Assembly (NCBI GenBank): GCA_002394365.1
Contig: DGTQ01000022.1
Coordinates: 465 to 41,527 of the forward strand
Length of the DNA stretch: 41,063 nucleotides
Direction: 5' to 3'
Origin: Prevotellaceae bacterium UBA4332
Lineage (GTDB): Bacteria; Bacteroidota; Bacteroidia; Bacteroidales; Bacteroidaceae
Shown here: piece by piece, positions 16,083-24,113 of the stretch
Position numbering within the stretch: the stretch's first letter is position 1
Layout of the letters: every line of letters starts with the position of its first letter
The notes under the pieces: generated by a model
What the model was told of the DNA's origin: nothing
Seen by the model: the letters and a program-made list of their open reading frames with translations, nothing else
The model's database searches: none
Made by a program: the position numbers and the translations under genes

Positions 16083-16241
16083 TTAATTGATGTCGGCACG
16101 GCCGCCAGTGCTACTGTCCCTCTTCATCTTCTGCTTGTAGTTAACATTGGCATCAGAAATACCAACACTCTTTGCACCCTGTACGTTCTTGCTCGTAGCG
16201 TAGATTTCTGCGCCAAAGAGCTTGCTGAAAAACTTGTTCAT
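16083..16241 (-). CDS. 52-residue candidate RiPP precursor peptide
   Basis: This small gene starts MNKFFSKLFGAEIYATSK and ends SSTGGRADIN. It sits directly upstream of the B and C genes, 55 bp after the 16297 gene and before a strong hairpin. I recognise no family. If the B and C proteins make a lasso-type ring, only one glycine, Gly22, has an acidic residue at the needed spacing: Asp30, giving a nine-residue ring GAKSVGISD. The leader would then be residues 1-21. Val, not Thr, is at the penultimate leader position, so this assignment is tentative. The C-terminal STGGRADIN could be an alternative modified end for the ATP-grasp enzyme. Confidence 0.62.
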   Translation of the reverse strand: MNKFFSKLFGAEIYATSKNVQGAKSVGISDANVNYKQKMKRDSSTGGRADIN

Positions 16242-16296
16242 ATTGATTTGTTTTTATTGTTATGTGCCTACTCTTTAAAGGATTTTCGGCTTCTTC

Positions 16297-17133
16297 CTAT
16301 TTGTTGCTTAAATACTGAATAATCTTACGAAAATCGGAGTTAACTCCTTTAGGGTAGCGATTGCGTCCCTTTCCCCATATGACAATGATGTTCTGGCCAT
16401 GTATTGTGAAGAGTTGAATGTTGTGCGGAGCATTCTTATCAAACGGAAGTATGTCGATCCGTTGTACAGAGGTGCAGCAACTGCAAATCCTCTCAAAGAG
16501 ATAGTAGAACTGTGAACCGATACACAAGCCCAAACGAGTGTCCGAATTCTTAACGGCATCAATCAATGGTCTGACAAAGAATCTGTCAATAACAGGACTA
16601 ATTTCTTTATCGTCATATAGTGAGCGACAAGCATTTGCCGGCCACTTGGTGGAATGCCATCCGCAAAACTCTATGGCAAATGGTTTCTTGGTAGATTCCT
16701 TATAATTGGGTATTTCTTTTCCAATCTCATCCAGCCACTTCATTTTGTTAAGCCACCACTTTCTGCCTTCGTATTCTTTCCACCAGCAGGTTGTTTCGCC
16801 TTTGTTCTCGGCATCATCGATAATGGGAAAATCTATTGCAACCTTACTGTATCCTAACTTCTTAACCTGATTGATGAAACTTTCTGGGCACCAAGCACAC
16901 TCTCGGTAAGTATGTCTGTTTCGGTCAGCTCCACCTCCAGGATTATAGTTGGCAATTACTATTGAGCATTTGTGTGGATTTCCCCAATATGGCTCAGGCA
17001 TGTGCATACTGTTCAAGTTCAGCGACCCTTGGTTTAGAAAAGTCTGCTGACTTTCCTCAATATGCTCATCGAACCATTGACGGATGACGTCATCCCAATA
17101 GTTAAGGAAACAATCCATGTTTTGAGTAGCCAT
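16297..17133 (-). CDS. Unknown protein with UDG-superfamily-like N-terminal motif
   Basis: This 278-residue soluble protein is one I cannot name with confidence. The block MPEPYWGNPHKCSIVIANYNPGGG (about 44-67) looks like the P-P-x-G-N-P...NPG start of uracil-DNA-glycosylase-fold proteins. Near the C-terminus TIHGQNIIVIWGKGRNRYPKG resembles the closing strand and loop of that fold. The middle has many Trp and Cys residues (CAWCPES, ICSCCTS). No catalytic set is certain. It precedes the candidate precursor by 55 bp and follows the TerB-like gene by 9 bp, so it is probably in the same operon. Whether it belongs to the peptide pathway or is a passenger is unknown. Confidence 0.6.
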   Translation of the reverse strand: MATQNMDCFLNYWDDVIRQWFDEHIEESQQTFLNQGSLNLNSMHMPEPYWGNPHKCSIVIANYNPGGGADRNRHTYRECAWCPESFINQVKKLGYSKVAIDFPIIDDAENKGETTCWWKEYEGRKWWLNKMKWLDEIGKEIPNYKESTKKPFAIEFCGWHSTKWPANACRSLYDDKEISPVIDRFFVRPLIDAVKNSDTRLGLCIGSQFYYLFERICSCCTSVQRIDILPFDKNAPHNIQLFTIHGQNIIVIWGKGRNRYPKGVNSDFRKIIQYLSNK

Positions 17134-17142
17134 TGATACCGT

Positions 17143-18567
17143 TTATTTCTTTCCAAACAGTCCTTTAATGCCTTTGATGATTTTTGTAGAAATCTTGCTG
17201 TCGTGGTATTCCTGAAGCAGTCTCTCCTTGTCGGCAGGATTTGTCAGCAGGTTGTAGGCCAGTACCCATTTCTTAGGAATGGAGACGCTGTTGCTCATCA
17301 TACCATATATTCTGATGGAAATGCCTTCACTGCCAGAGACTGTCATGTCAAACCCATTGGCCTGTATGAGCAGTTTTATCTGTTCGTCGTCTATGGCAAA
17401 GAAGTTGTGCTCGTAGTCTTTTTGAGAAATCTGCGAAGAGAGCAGTTCCTTAGAGTATGTGACTGGCAACAACTTGAAAGCCTTGGCCCCAACACTTATG
17501 GAGATAATGCCACCATCAAGACCGAGCGGGAATTCTTCATTTCTTTCTCCCTCATCGTCTGTGGAGTAAGGGATGTTACTACCCAGTTCAAAATAGAATG
17601 CCAATGGCTCGCCATCCTTTTGTGCTGCATGCATTTTAAGACTGAGGTGGTAGTTGTTTTTTTGATGACGGCCTATCAGAGACTTGCTGTCGCTAACGTG
17701 TATGACTGTCATGTTGCTGGTGATGTCACGATACTGCTTGTAGCAAGGTGCATCGGTTGGAACGGCCTGCAAGGTTTTCTCGTTAGCGCCCAACAAACGG
17801 GCAACCTCATCCATGTTGTCTCCTGTCTTTTTTGTCTGAAATTCTGCGTCGGGGAATGCCGTTGGATCAACAAACGAGCGATATGCCACCTGAGCATAAC
17901 GGGCGAAATTTCCAATTGGAGTTGCCGTCAGATCGTAATATTTGGAGTCGTCGGAGCCTCTGTTGACAATATGCAATCGGGCAATAGAGAGGCTGAAGGT
18001 TTTGGCCTCACATAGTTGTTTCAGCATTTCCGCATCTATTTGCCCGGCAAGCTTTATTTCGGTGGTTTTTCCTTTAACCATAGGAGCTTCGAAGTATCGG
18101 TGATAGTCCCAATAACTAAGACCTACTTGGAATGTGTTGCTTTCCGTCTTGATAGTTATTGACCTTGCACTATTGGCATACTGATCATCGGGGAGCAGTC
18201 CAAACACATGAATGCCAAGACCGTGTTTCTTCTCGCCTTCTCTGTGATGTGTCACATCAACGAAGGTCATGTAAAGGCCCTTGATGGGTGTCCCTTTGGC
18301 AGACAGCTGTAATTTCTCGTTCATTTCATAGTAAGTGATGTCTTCACCCTTCACCTTTCCAACCATTGATAAGTCTCTCTTGTTATTTGGCTCTTGAGGT
18401 GTTGGCTTTGTGGAATTGACTATAAGCCCATCGATATACACGTCAATTTCGTCTTCATCGATACCTTCTGCCGCTGCTTTCTTGTGCAGCACACTACGTT
18501 CTTTGTCGGTAATAGCTCCATCGGCTATCACCGACTTAATCAGTTGTTCAAGTTGTTCGGAATACAT
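17143..18567 (-). CDS. Unknown protein with TerB-like N-terminal domain
   Basis: This is a 474-residue, apparently cytosolic protein. Residues 1-50 (LEQLIKSVIADGAITDKERS...AAAEGIDEDEIDVYIDGL) look like a TerB-type helical domain with acidic pairs (DG..TD.E) suited to metal binding. Two similar beta-rich segments follow (about 90-215 and 280-430; GLGIHVFGLLPDDQY and LGLDGGIISISVGAKAF), possibly duplicated sandwich domains. The tail TKIIKGIKGLFGKK is a short basic amphipathic helix that could touch the membrane. TerB/TerD-type proteins occur in stress and conflict systems. It is the first gene of the leftward operon and has a leader of about 380 bases that contains a large inverted repeat. Confidence 0.6.
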   Translation of the reverse strand: MYSEQLEQLIKSVIADGAITDKERSVLHKKAAAEGIDEDEIDVYIDGLIVNSTKPTPQEPNNKRDLSMVGKVKGEDITYYEMNEKLQLSAKGTPIKGLYMTFVDVTHHREGEKKHGLGIHVFGLLPDDQYANSARSITIKTESNTFQVGLSYWDYHRYFEAPMVKGKTTEIKLAGQIDAEMLKQLCEAKTFSLSIARLHIVNRGSDDSKYYDLTATPIGNFARYAQVAYRSFVDPTAFPDAEFQTKKTGDNMDEVARLLGANEKTLQAVPTDAPCYKQYRDITSNMTVIHVSDSKSLIGRHQKNNYHLSLKMHAAQKDGEPLAFYFELGSNIPYSTDDEGERNEEFPLGLDGGIISISVGAKAFKLLPVTYSKELLSSQISQKDYEHNFFAIDDEQIKLLIQANGFDMTVSGSEGISIRIYGMMSNSVSIPKKWVLAYNLLTNPADKERLLQEYHDSKISTKIIKGIKGLFGKK

Positions 18568-18576
18568 AGTTTTTTG

Positions 18577-18614
18577 TTTTAGTTATTAAAGTTCATTTTA
18601 GTTATTAATGTTCA
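18577..18614. repeat. Tandem 19-bp duplication before the TerB-like gene
   Basis: TTTTAGTTATTAAAGTTCA (18577-18595) is followed immediately by the same 19 bp with one change (18596-18614). It lies 9 bp upstream of the start codon at 18567, in the mRNA leader. Confidence 0.8.
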
Positions 18615-18663
18615 TTGTTCATTCATACAGGCACAAAGAGTGTGAGCCTTCTCGACATTCTTA

Positions 18664-18833
18664 GTCTGAAGGTTCTGGAATACCCGTGTACGTCAGAATG
18701 AAAAATCAGCTCACACCTGCAGGTATATATGTGAGCCGACTCCATAACGGAGTGAGCAGTATATATGCTACTGCAGGAGGAATAGCTTTCAGACCTTTCG
18801 CCCGTACACGTTGAATTTTCCAGATTCTCAGAC
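18664..18833. repeat. 170-bp imperfect inverted repeat (structured leader or palindromic element)
   Basis: Five blocks pair in nested order. GTCTGA (18664) pairs with TCAGAC (18828), TCTGGAA (18674) with TTCCAGA (18818), CGTGTACG (18685) with CGTACACG (18803), CCTGCAG (18716) with CTGCAGG (18771), and ACTCC (18739) with GGAGT (18749). The left arm also has a local hairpin, GCTCACA...TGTGAGC (18709-18736). A 99-codon frame spans it on the minus strand but looks artefactual. It lies between divergent promoters and the TerB-like gene, so it would be transcribed as that gene's leader. Confidence 0.65.
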
Positions 18834-18950
18834 GGGTCAAAGCTTAATAGCTCTCCTCGATGTCGTAGTTTCTTGCGAAACCACGGCACAGAGATAGGCA
18901 TTTTTTTTGAAACTTGTTCCATTGTGAGCCGAAATTTTGTTTATTGGGGG

Positions 18951-18979
18951 CAAAATTAGGGTATTTCCCCCAAAATCAA
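18951..18979 (-). promoter_or_regulatory. Candidate leftward promoter of the TerB-like/RiPP operon
   Basis: On the minus strand TAATTTTG (18951-18958) is preceded by TTG (18977-18979) with an 18-bp spacer. It would start a leader of about 380 nt containing the inverted repeat. No closer promoter was seen before any gene from 17143 down to 13261. Confidence 0.5.
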
Positions 18980-19013
18980 TTGTTCCATTTCATTCCTTTT
19001 CGATATTTATTCG

Positions 19014-19041
19014 TACTTTTGCAGAAGATTTGTTACTTTTG
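19014..19041 (+). promoter_or_regulatory. Two tandem -7 boxes before the kinase gene
   Basis: TACTTTTG occurs at 19014-19021 and again at 19034-19041. The first leaves a normal short leader before the ATG at 19046; use of the second would give a leaderless mRNA. They support this start over an in-frame ATG at 18914. Confidence 0.55.
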
Positions 19042-19045
19042 CACC

Positions 19046-20332
19046 ATGCAGCGGGATTATGACTCATCTGCTTCGGGCTACCTTTCAGATTCGTTTGAAG
19101 GACTCAGCCAAGTGTTTACTGACGTGGAGATACTGAACACGTCGGAGGTGAATGTCGTGGCTAAGGCAAAACGATATGGACGATGGTGGCTATTGAAAGG
19201 ACTTCAACAAGAAATTGCCAATGAAGCGGGCTTTAAGCAACGGCTTCGCAAGGAACTGGAAATACTGATACAGTTACAGCATCCCAACATCGTGTCGGCA
19301 TTTGCCCTGGAAATGGTGGACGGTCTTGGCATGTGTATCGTGATGGAATATGTTGAGGGCAGCACCCTGAAAGAATGGTTACGAGGAAAAACACAAAGGC
19401 TGACACGTCAACGGATAGCAAGGGAACTGACGGATGCCGTAGGCTACATCCATTCTAAGGGTATTGTTCACCGAGACCTGAAGCCGGAGAACGTCATCAT
19501 CACTCATAATGGCGAGAACGTAAAACTGATAGACTTTGGACTGGCCGACACTGACAGCCACACCGTACTGAAGCAACCTGCGGGAACGCCTCGCTATATG
19601 TCGCCAGAACAGATGCATACTTCCGTAGCCGATGTGCGTAACGACATCTACAGTCTTGGCATCATCTTCCAGCAGATGAAGTTAGGACCGGGCTACCGCA
19701 GTATTATAAAAAGGTGTATCCTGCCTATTGACAGGCGATACCCCAATGTGCAAGCCCTTCAGAAAGCCGTGGTCAGGCAAAGAGCTTGTGTACGATGGGG
19801 AATGATACTGGCAGCCAGCCTTATACTCCTGATGGCGATTGCGTCGCTTGTTGCTTTGGGGCTCAGACAAAAGGAGCAGAACGCCTTTATCGAAGGGCAG
19901 CAGGGCATCATACAGGCGCAGCAGACAGAGATAAAGCAGCAACGGCACAAAATGGACAGCCTGCAGCGACAAGTGGGCGAGAGCGTGGACGAAATGGCTG
20001 ATTATCAAAAACGCCAACAGAGAAAGGAGGAAGATGAACGGCTCCATGAGCAGAGCCAGGAACGTATGTCAAAAGCATTTATGGCAGGCATCGACAGTTT
20101 GCGTAAGGCTGTGAAGGAAAAAGGCACGAGTATCGATGAGAGACGTAATCGGGGGCAATATGCCATTGAGCACTTTATGGAAACCCAGACACATGACCTT
20201 ACCAACAAGGAAAAGAAGGAGGTAAGGACAGGACTCATCCGAAATCTGGATGCCTATATGAGGGTGTGGAAGAATACAGAGGAACAACTAAACAGAATGC
20301 GGAATGAACACAACAGCCCAACTACTGACTGA
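19046..20332 (+). CDS. Membrane-anchored Ser/Thr protein kinase (Hanks type)
   Basis: This 428-residue protein has an N-terminal kinase domain (about 20-240) without a clear glycine-rich loop but with Lys51, Glu70, HRDLKPEN (142-149), DFG (163-165), a GTPRYMSPEQ activation segment (180-189) and DIYSLG (200-205). All key catalytic residues are present. A single transmembrane helix (about 252-274) is followed by a long coiled coil rich in Q, E, R and K (275-380) and a helical tail, so the kinase faces the cytosol and the coiled coil the periplasm. It differs from Firmicute PknB, as it has no PASTA domain. The next gene overlaps its end by 29 bp. Confidence 0.93.
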   Translation: MQRDYDSSASGYLSDSFEGLSQVFTDVEILNTSEVNVVAKAKRYGRWWLLKGLQQEIANEAGFKQRLRKELEILIQLQHPNIVSAFALEMVDGLGMCIVMEYVEGSTLKEWLRGKTQRLTRQRIARELTDAVGYIHSKGIVHRDLKPENVIITHNGENVKLIDFGLADTDSHTVLKQPAGTPRYMSPEQMHTSVADVRNDIYSLGIIFQQMKLGPGYRSIIKRCILPIDRRYPNVQALQKAVVRQRACVRWGMILAASLILLMAIASLVALGLRQKEQNAFIEGQQGIIQAQQTEIKQQRHKMDSLQRQVGESVDEMADYQKRQQRKEEDERLHEQSQERMSKAFMAGIDSLRKAVKEKGTSIDERRNRGQYAIEHFMETQTHDLTNKEKKEVRTGLIRNLDAYMRVWKNTEEQLNRMRNEHNSPTTD

Positions 20333-20864
20333 CATAGAAACAGCTCTCGGAAAGAAGCTGCACACGCCGAAAGATTTTGATTTCCTGCGTGAACGCATCT
20401 ATGCCCGCCTGCACATCCTCGTCAGCCGTACCACCCTGATGAGAATATGGGGCTATGTCTGCGAAGATGTCAAGCCCCGCAAAAGTACACTTGATGTCCT
20501 GACACAGTTTCTTGGCTATCAGGATTGGGATGAATACTTACATAATTCCCAGTTGCCCAAAGAGCAGCAAAGCAGCCCCGTCCTAACCCGTAGACTGAGC
20601 GTTGCAAGGAGTCTGACACGTGGAGACCGTCTGCGGTTGATGTGGCAACCAGGCAGGGTCTGCGATGTGGAATATACGGGTGATTTGCTGTTCCGTGTCA
20701 TTTCGTCAGCCAATACTCGCATTCATGAGGGCGACACTTTCGAGTGCAGTCTTATCATTGAAGGCGAACCGCTTTATCTGGATAATCTCAAACAAGGTAA
20801 TCGCCCGACTATTGCCTATGTATGTGGCAAAAAATCGGGCGTTTTGTTTGAGTATCTGCTGTAA
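20304..20864 (+). CDS. Unknown kinase-partner protein
   Basis: This 186-residue soluble protein overlaps the kinase gene by 29 bp and so is translationally coupled. The N-terminal part (about 1-80) is helical and resembles a degenerate DNA-binding or adaptor fold (LRERIYARLHILVSRTTLMRIWGY...RKSTLDVLTQFLGYQDWDEYL). The C-terminal part (about 100-186) is a small beta domain (GDRLRLMWQPGRVCDVEYTGDLLF). I do not recognise a named domain. A role as substrate or effector of the kinase, perhaps a regulator that is phosphorylated, is inference from the overlap. Confidence 0.75.
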   Translation: MNTTAQLLTDIETALGKKLHTPKDFDFLRERIYARLHILVSRTTLMRIWGYVCEDVKPRKSTLDVLTQFLGYQDWDEYLHNSQLPKEQQSSPVLTRRLSVARSLTRGDRLRLMWQPGRVCDVEYTGDLLFRVISSANTRIHEGDTFECSLIIEGEPLYLDNLKQGNRPTIAYVCGKKSGVLFEYLL

Positions 20865-20885
20865 GCTCAGGAGGTAATGTCCCTT

Positions 20886-21704
20886 TTACTCCCTCTCACT
20901 CATCTCCCCTATGCTCACTTTGCCTTCCCCGTCTATGCTTATGGGGGCAGAGAGCGTGGGCATATCGTCGTAGGTGAGCACGAGCCCTGTGGTGAACTTC
21001 ACCCCTGGCGTTATGAGCAGGCGCGGTGTGTCGCCGCTGAGGTCATACTCTATCTGCTCGCCTATCCACAGGGGCTGTTCGCTGTCGAAGCCGCCCATGT
21101 CGCTGACGGTGTTGGTGGCGCGTGCTATCTCGCGTCCCCCGTCGTAGAGCGTCACCTGTTCTCCCTCTATGCTGTAGCCCAGGCGCTGGCACACTTGCTG
21201 CTGAATGTCGTAGGGGTCTATGGTGCAGGCTATATGAGCCTTGTTGTTCTTGTCGAAGCGCATCAGGTACAGTCGCTCTACCTGCACCCCCGTGCCCCAC
21301 ATGGCGCAGTTGGCAAACCATAGCGTGCCCGTCTTTGCGTCGTATCGCGCCTTGGGCTGGCGGGCGTTGCCGAGGTTGAGGAACGAGGTAGATGCCGCCC
21401 CCTTCTCCACCACTATGCCGTAGCCCTCGGTGGGCGTGGTGTCCACCTCGCCGATAGCCTCCACGCATAGGTCGTGTGCCGTGTCGCTCATTATCTCGTG
21501 GTTATGGTAGCGCGTAGCCCTCTCCATAGCCTCCATCACCTTGGCAGGAGCCGAGTCGGGCTGCAGCGGAGCCTCCAGCGTGCCAGCCACGAGCGGATAG
21601 CTCGTTTCTGTTGTCTTACTGCTGCTTTTGCATGAGCAGAATAATACTTCACAGCCGCAGAGAGTGACGATGGCGGCTATCATCCATGTCTTCATATTTT
21701 TCAT
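20886..21704 (-). CDS. Secreted hypothetical lipoprotein-like protein
   Basis: This 272-residue protein has an N-terminal hydrophobic signal (about 7-24) with Cys near 24 (LFCSCKSS), giving a probable lipoprotein. The rest is beta-rich without a domain I can name; ARYDAKTGTLWFANCAMWGTGVQVERLYLMRFD and CTIDPYDIQQQVCQRLGY are the most distinctive stretches. Its C-terminus (SIDGEGKVSIGE) matches a gene remnant at 13161-13258. It is 22 bp downstream of the subtilase stop-to-start junction on the same strand, so the two secreted proteins are likely co-expressed. Confidence 0.75.
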   Translation of the reverse strand: MKNMKTWMIAAIVTLCGCEVLFCSCKSSSKTTETSYPLVAGTLEAPLQPDSAPAKVMEAMERATRYHNHEIMSDTAHDLCVEAIGEVDTTPTEGYGIVVEKGAASTSFLNLGNARQPKARYDAKTGTLWFANCAMWGTGVQVERLYLMRFDKNNKAHIACTIDPYDIQQQVCQRLGYSIEGEQVTLYDGGREIARATNTVSDMGGFDSEQPLWIGEQIEYDLSGDTPRLLITPGVKFTTGLVLTYDDMPTLSAPISIDGEGKVSIGEMSERE

Positions 21705-21726
21705 GTTGCGTTTCTCTGTTTCCTCG

Positions 21727-23952
21727 TTATCTGTTCAAATACGCCTTACCTTTATAGATTACAATGCCCTTGGCATTCTTGCTGACGCGCTGACCGAGGA
21801 GGTTGTAGCAGTCGTCGTCGCCGACACCGTACATAGTGGCAGGGGTAGCCTGACGCTGTCCGTCAGCCCCCACGGTCTCTATGGCTGTCATGCCCGTAAT
21901 CTTCTGCAATCCGCCGAGGGCGTTTATCTTGCCTGCACCAGCCTGTATGGTGTTCTTTGATGGTATCTTCTCTACGTTGGTGGTATAGTCGTCATTATAG
22001 CTCGTCTCCTTTATTAAAGAGCGCACGTCGGCATAGGTAAGCTTGGGGTTAGCCTGCAGCCAGAGGGCTATGACACCGGTTGTATTTGGCGCAGACATCG
22101 AGGTGCCCTGCATTATTCCGTAGTATTGGGTGTGCTTGAACTCCGTCGATGGCATAGTCACCTTATTGGTTATATACATTATCGGTATGTTGGGGTCAGC
22201 AGGGTCGTCAGACTTTGCCTTTATCTCGCCACTCTCCGTGAAGTATGAGGCATCGTAATAGTTATATGCAGAGTACACCTCAGCACCTGGAGCTATGACA
22301 TCAGGGCAGTTTCTGCTACCATAATCGTCTGTGCCCCATGAAGAGAAAGACGCGATTTTATCGTTCTCCTCCTGACCTGGATAGTATAAACGCTGGTTCT
22401 CTAAAGTGTACCAGTCATAGCACGAAACGTAAGCTCCGACACTTATCACCTCTTCGCCACAGACGTGAATGCTGAAGGCTCCGTTGTCCTGTCCGTCAGC
22501 ATATCCTGCCAAGCCACAAGAGAAGAATCCTGCTGTTCCTGCCTGTCTATCCTCTATAGCCCTTAGCGTCTTGCCCTGAGCATCCTTCACAAAGTAGGCA
22601 AGCTTTAGGTTTGGCTCGTGAAACTGGTAGGTGTCAGCCAGAATGAACTGTATATATTGCTTGCCGTTCTGTGTGCCTTTCTGTTTTGGGAATGATGTTA
22701 TTTTCTTACTTTCATCATCACCGTTATACAGGGGTTTCTGCTCAAGTGTGTATAGCTGTCCTGTATTCACATCTACCACCTTCACATCAGCGTCTATCTC
22801 GCTTCCGTCAGTGTTATAGAACATGTTGTTTACTTTGTTATATACAAAAACTGTCTGTTCGTTATACTTGCCCTGTCCCGACTCGCCCAGCACTGTTCTG
22901 AGGCAGTATCCGTCAGTGCCTGCAGCCTGTGTTGTTGTAAGTATGGCAGCCTGGTGTCCGCTACTGTTGCCTGCTGACAAGACAATTATTCTGCCCTTCT
23001 TCTTACTGTCTGTGTTATAGTATTCTCTGAGGCCATTCAATACTACTGACGACTTAGAGTCGTGAAAGCCTATCAGGTCACCCATACTGCAGTTTATCAC
23101 GCAAGGTTTGCCCTGGCTGTCGGCAAACTGGAAAATGTTCATCATGGCTATGAGCAGCTGTGAGTCACTTGTGTCCTCTCCTCCCATTCCGCACAAGGCA
23201 AGGTCTGCCTCGGGTGCCATTCCTTGGTTGTTTATGCCCTCGACAATGCTGCCTGCTGCTGTTCCGCCCACATGGGTTCCGTGTGACATCTTCGTATTGT
23301 CGGTAGTCAGCGTTGCTATCTCTGCGGCGTCAGTAGTGGTTTTCAGTATATTCTTGCCGCTATACACCTGGGCAAACTTCACTCGCGTTGTGCCGTCAGC
23401 CTTGCGAAAGGCAGCATGGTTAAAGTCTATGCCTGTATCTACAATGCCCACTATAACGCCGTTTCCCGTATATGCCTGAGGCAGATTGTGCGACTGGGCT
23501 GCCTCCAGGGTAGCTACCTCTTCTACATGGCTCTTCGTTCTGCCCGAATAGTTCATCAGGTGGTTCATCTTATCGGCATTCACGCTCTCTATCTCGTCTA
23601 TACCGTCAAGCGCCAACAGGCTCTCGGCAGGCACGTTGAGTATCAGCATCCTGCCTATCTGCATCACGATTTCCACACCCAGTGCCTGAAGCTGGGCAGC
23701 AGGACACTCGGCTCCCTCACTCAGCATCGCTATGGCACTGAAGGTCTTTACAGTGCAGTCAGTGTTAAACTCCACGTTTATCTGCTTCTTCACCGAAGCC
23801 GTGTCGATGGTATGTGGCTGTAATGAGCTCTTGGCACTTATCGCCTCGTTCTTTGATGGCAACAGGCTTGTCAGTCTTGTGTCTATCTTCTGTGCCTGAA
23901 TCGTGATGGCAGCGTATATCGTAACCGCCGCAATAGTGAATAGTCTTGTCAT
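21727..23952 (-). CDS. Secreted S8-family (subtilisin-like) serine peptidase
   Basis: This 741-residue exported protease has a signal peptide at 1-20. It has a propeptide region to about 160 and a catalytic domain with Asp172 (GIVDTGIDFNH), His224 (SHGTHVGGT), oxyanion Asn329 (SAGNSSG) and Ser618 (GTSMSAP). A large insert (about 340-490) sits between Asn and Ser, as in Bacteroidota cell-surface subtilases. The C-terminal end YNLLGQRVSKNAKGIVIYKG is the short beta tail found on many secreted Prevotella proteins and probably relates to type IX secretion. The ATG at 23952 follows a good promoter. A lipoprotein gene follows in the same direction. Confidence 0.95.
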   Translation of the reverse strand: MTRLFTIAAVTIYAAITIQAQKIDTRLTSLLPSKNEAISAKSSLQPHTIDTASVKKQINVEFNTDCTVKTFSAIAMLSEGAECPAAQLQALGVEIVMQIGRMLILNVPAESLLALDGIDEIESVNADKMNHLMNYSGRTKSHVEEVATLEAAQSHNLPQAYTGNGVIVGIVDTGIDFNHAAFRKADGTTRVKFAQVYSGKNILKTTTDAAEIATLTTDNTKMSHGTHVGGTAAGSIVEGINNQGMAPEADLALCGMGGEDTSDSQLLIAMMNIFQFADSQGKPCVINCSMGDLIGFHDSKSSVVLNGLREYYNTDSKKKGRIIVLSAGNSSGHQAAILTTTQAAGTDGYCLRTVLGESGQGKYNEQTVFVYNKVNNMFYNTDGSEIDADVKVVDVNTGQLYTLEQKPLYNGDDESKKITSFPKQKGTQNGKQYIQFILADTYQFHEPNLKLAYFVKDAQGKTLRAIEDRQAGTAGFFSCGLAGYADGQDNGAFSIHVCGEEVISVGAYVSCYDWYTLENQRLYYPGQEENDKIASFSSWGTDDYGSRNCPDVIAPGAEVYSAYNYYDASYFTESGEIKAKSDDPADPNIPIMYITNKVTMPSTEFKHTQYYGIMQGTSMSAPNTTGVIALWLQANPKLTYADVRSLIKETSYNDDYTTNVEKIPSKNTIQAGAGKINALGGLQKITGMTAIETVGADGQRQATPATMYGVGDDDCYNLLGQRVSKNAKGIVIYKGKAYLNR

Positions 23953-23975
23953 AGATTTTTTTTTATTTAATGGTG

Positions 23976-24006
23976 CAAAGGTACGGCTTTAATTTGGAAC
24001 AGCCAA
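23976..24006 (-). promoter_or_regulatory. Promoter of the subtilase gene
   Basis: On the minus strand TACCTTTG (23976-23983) lies 20 bp from TTG (24004-24006), a close match to the Bacteroidota consensus, 23 bp before the ATG. Confidence 0.7.
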
Positions 24007-24075
24007 ACATTATCTGGAGAAAAAAGAGTGATGAAAAAAAACAACAAAAAGACGTGGATTGTTTGGCTTTTTTAT

Positions 24076-24083
24076 TAACTTTG
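24076..24083 (+). promoter_or_regulatory. Candidate -7 box for the CDF transporter
   Basis: TAACTTTG fits TAnnTTTG, but no -33 is clear at normal spacing. If used, the mRNA leader would be about 365 nt and consist almost wholly of tandem repeats. Confidence 0.4.
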
Positions 24084-24113
24084 CACCCTGAATTGAGGTT
24101 AAGGAGGTTGTGA

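Noticed and set aside
13498..16241. Graspetide (microviridin-type) cluster
   Set aside because: The ATP-grasp protein looks R2K-like, and the candidate precursor lacks repeated Thr/Ser-rich cores with acidic partners.
18623..18922. A 99-codon minus-strand frame starting just downstream of a promoter
   Set aside because: It spans the nested inverted repeat, its residues have no protein-like pattern, and coding would conflict with the long palindrome. I keep it as a weak possibility only.
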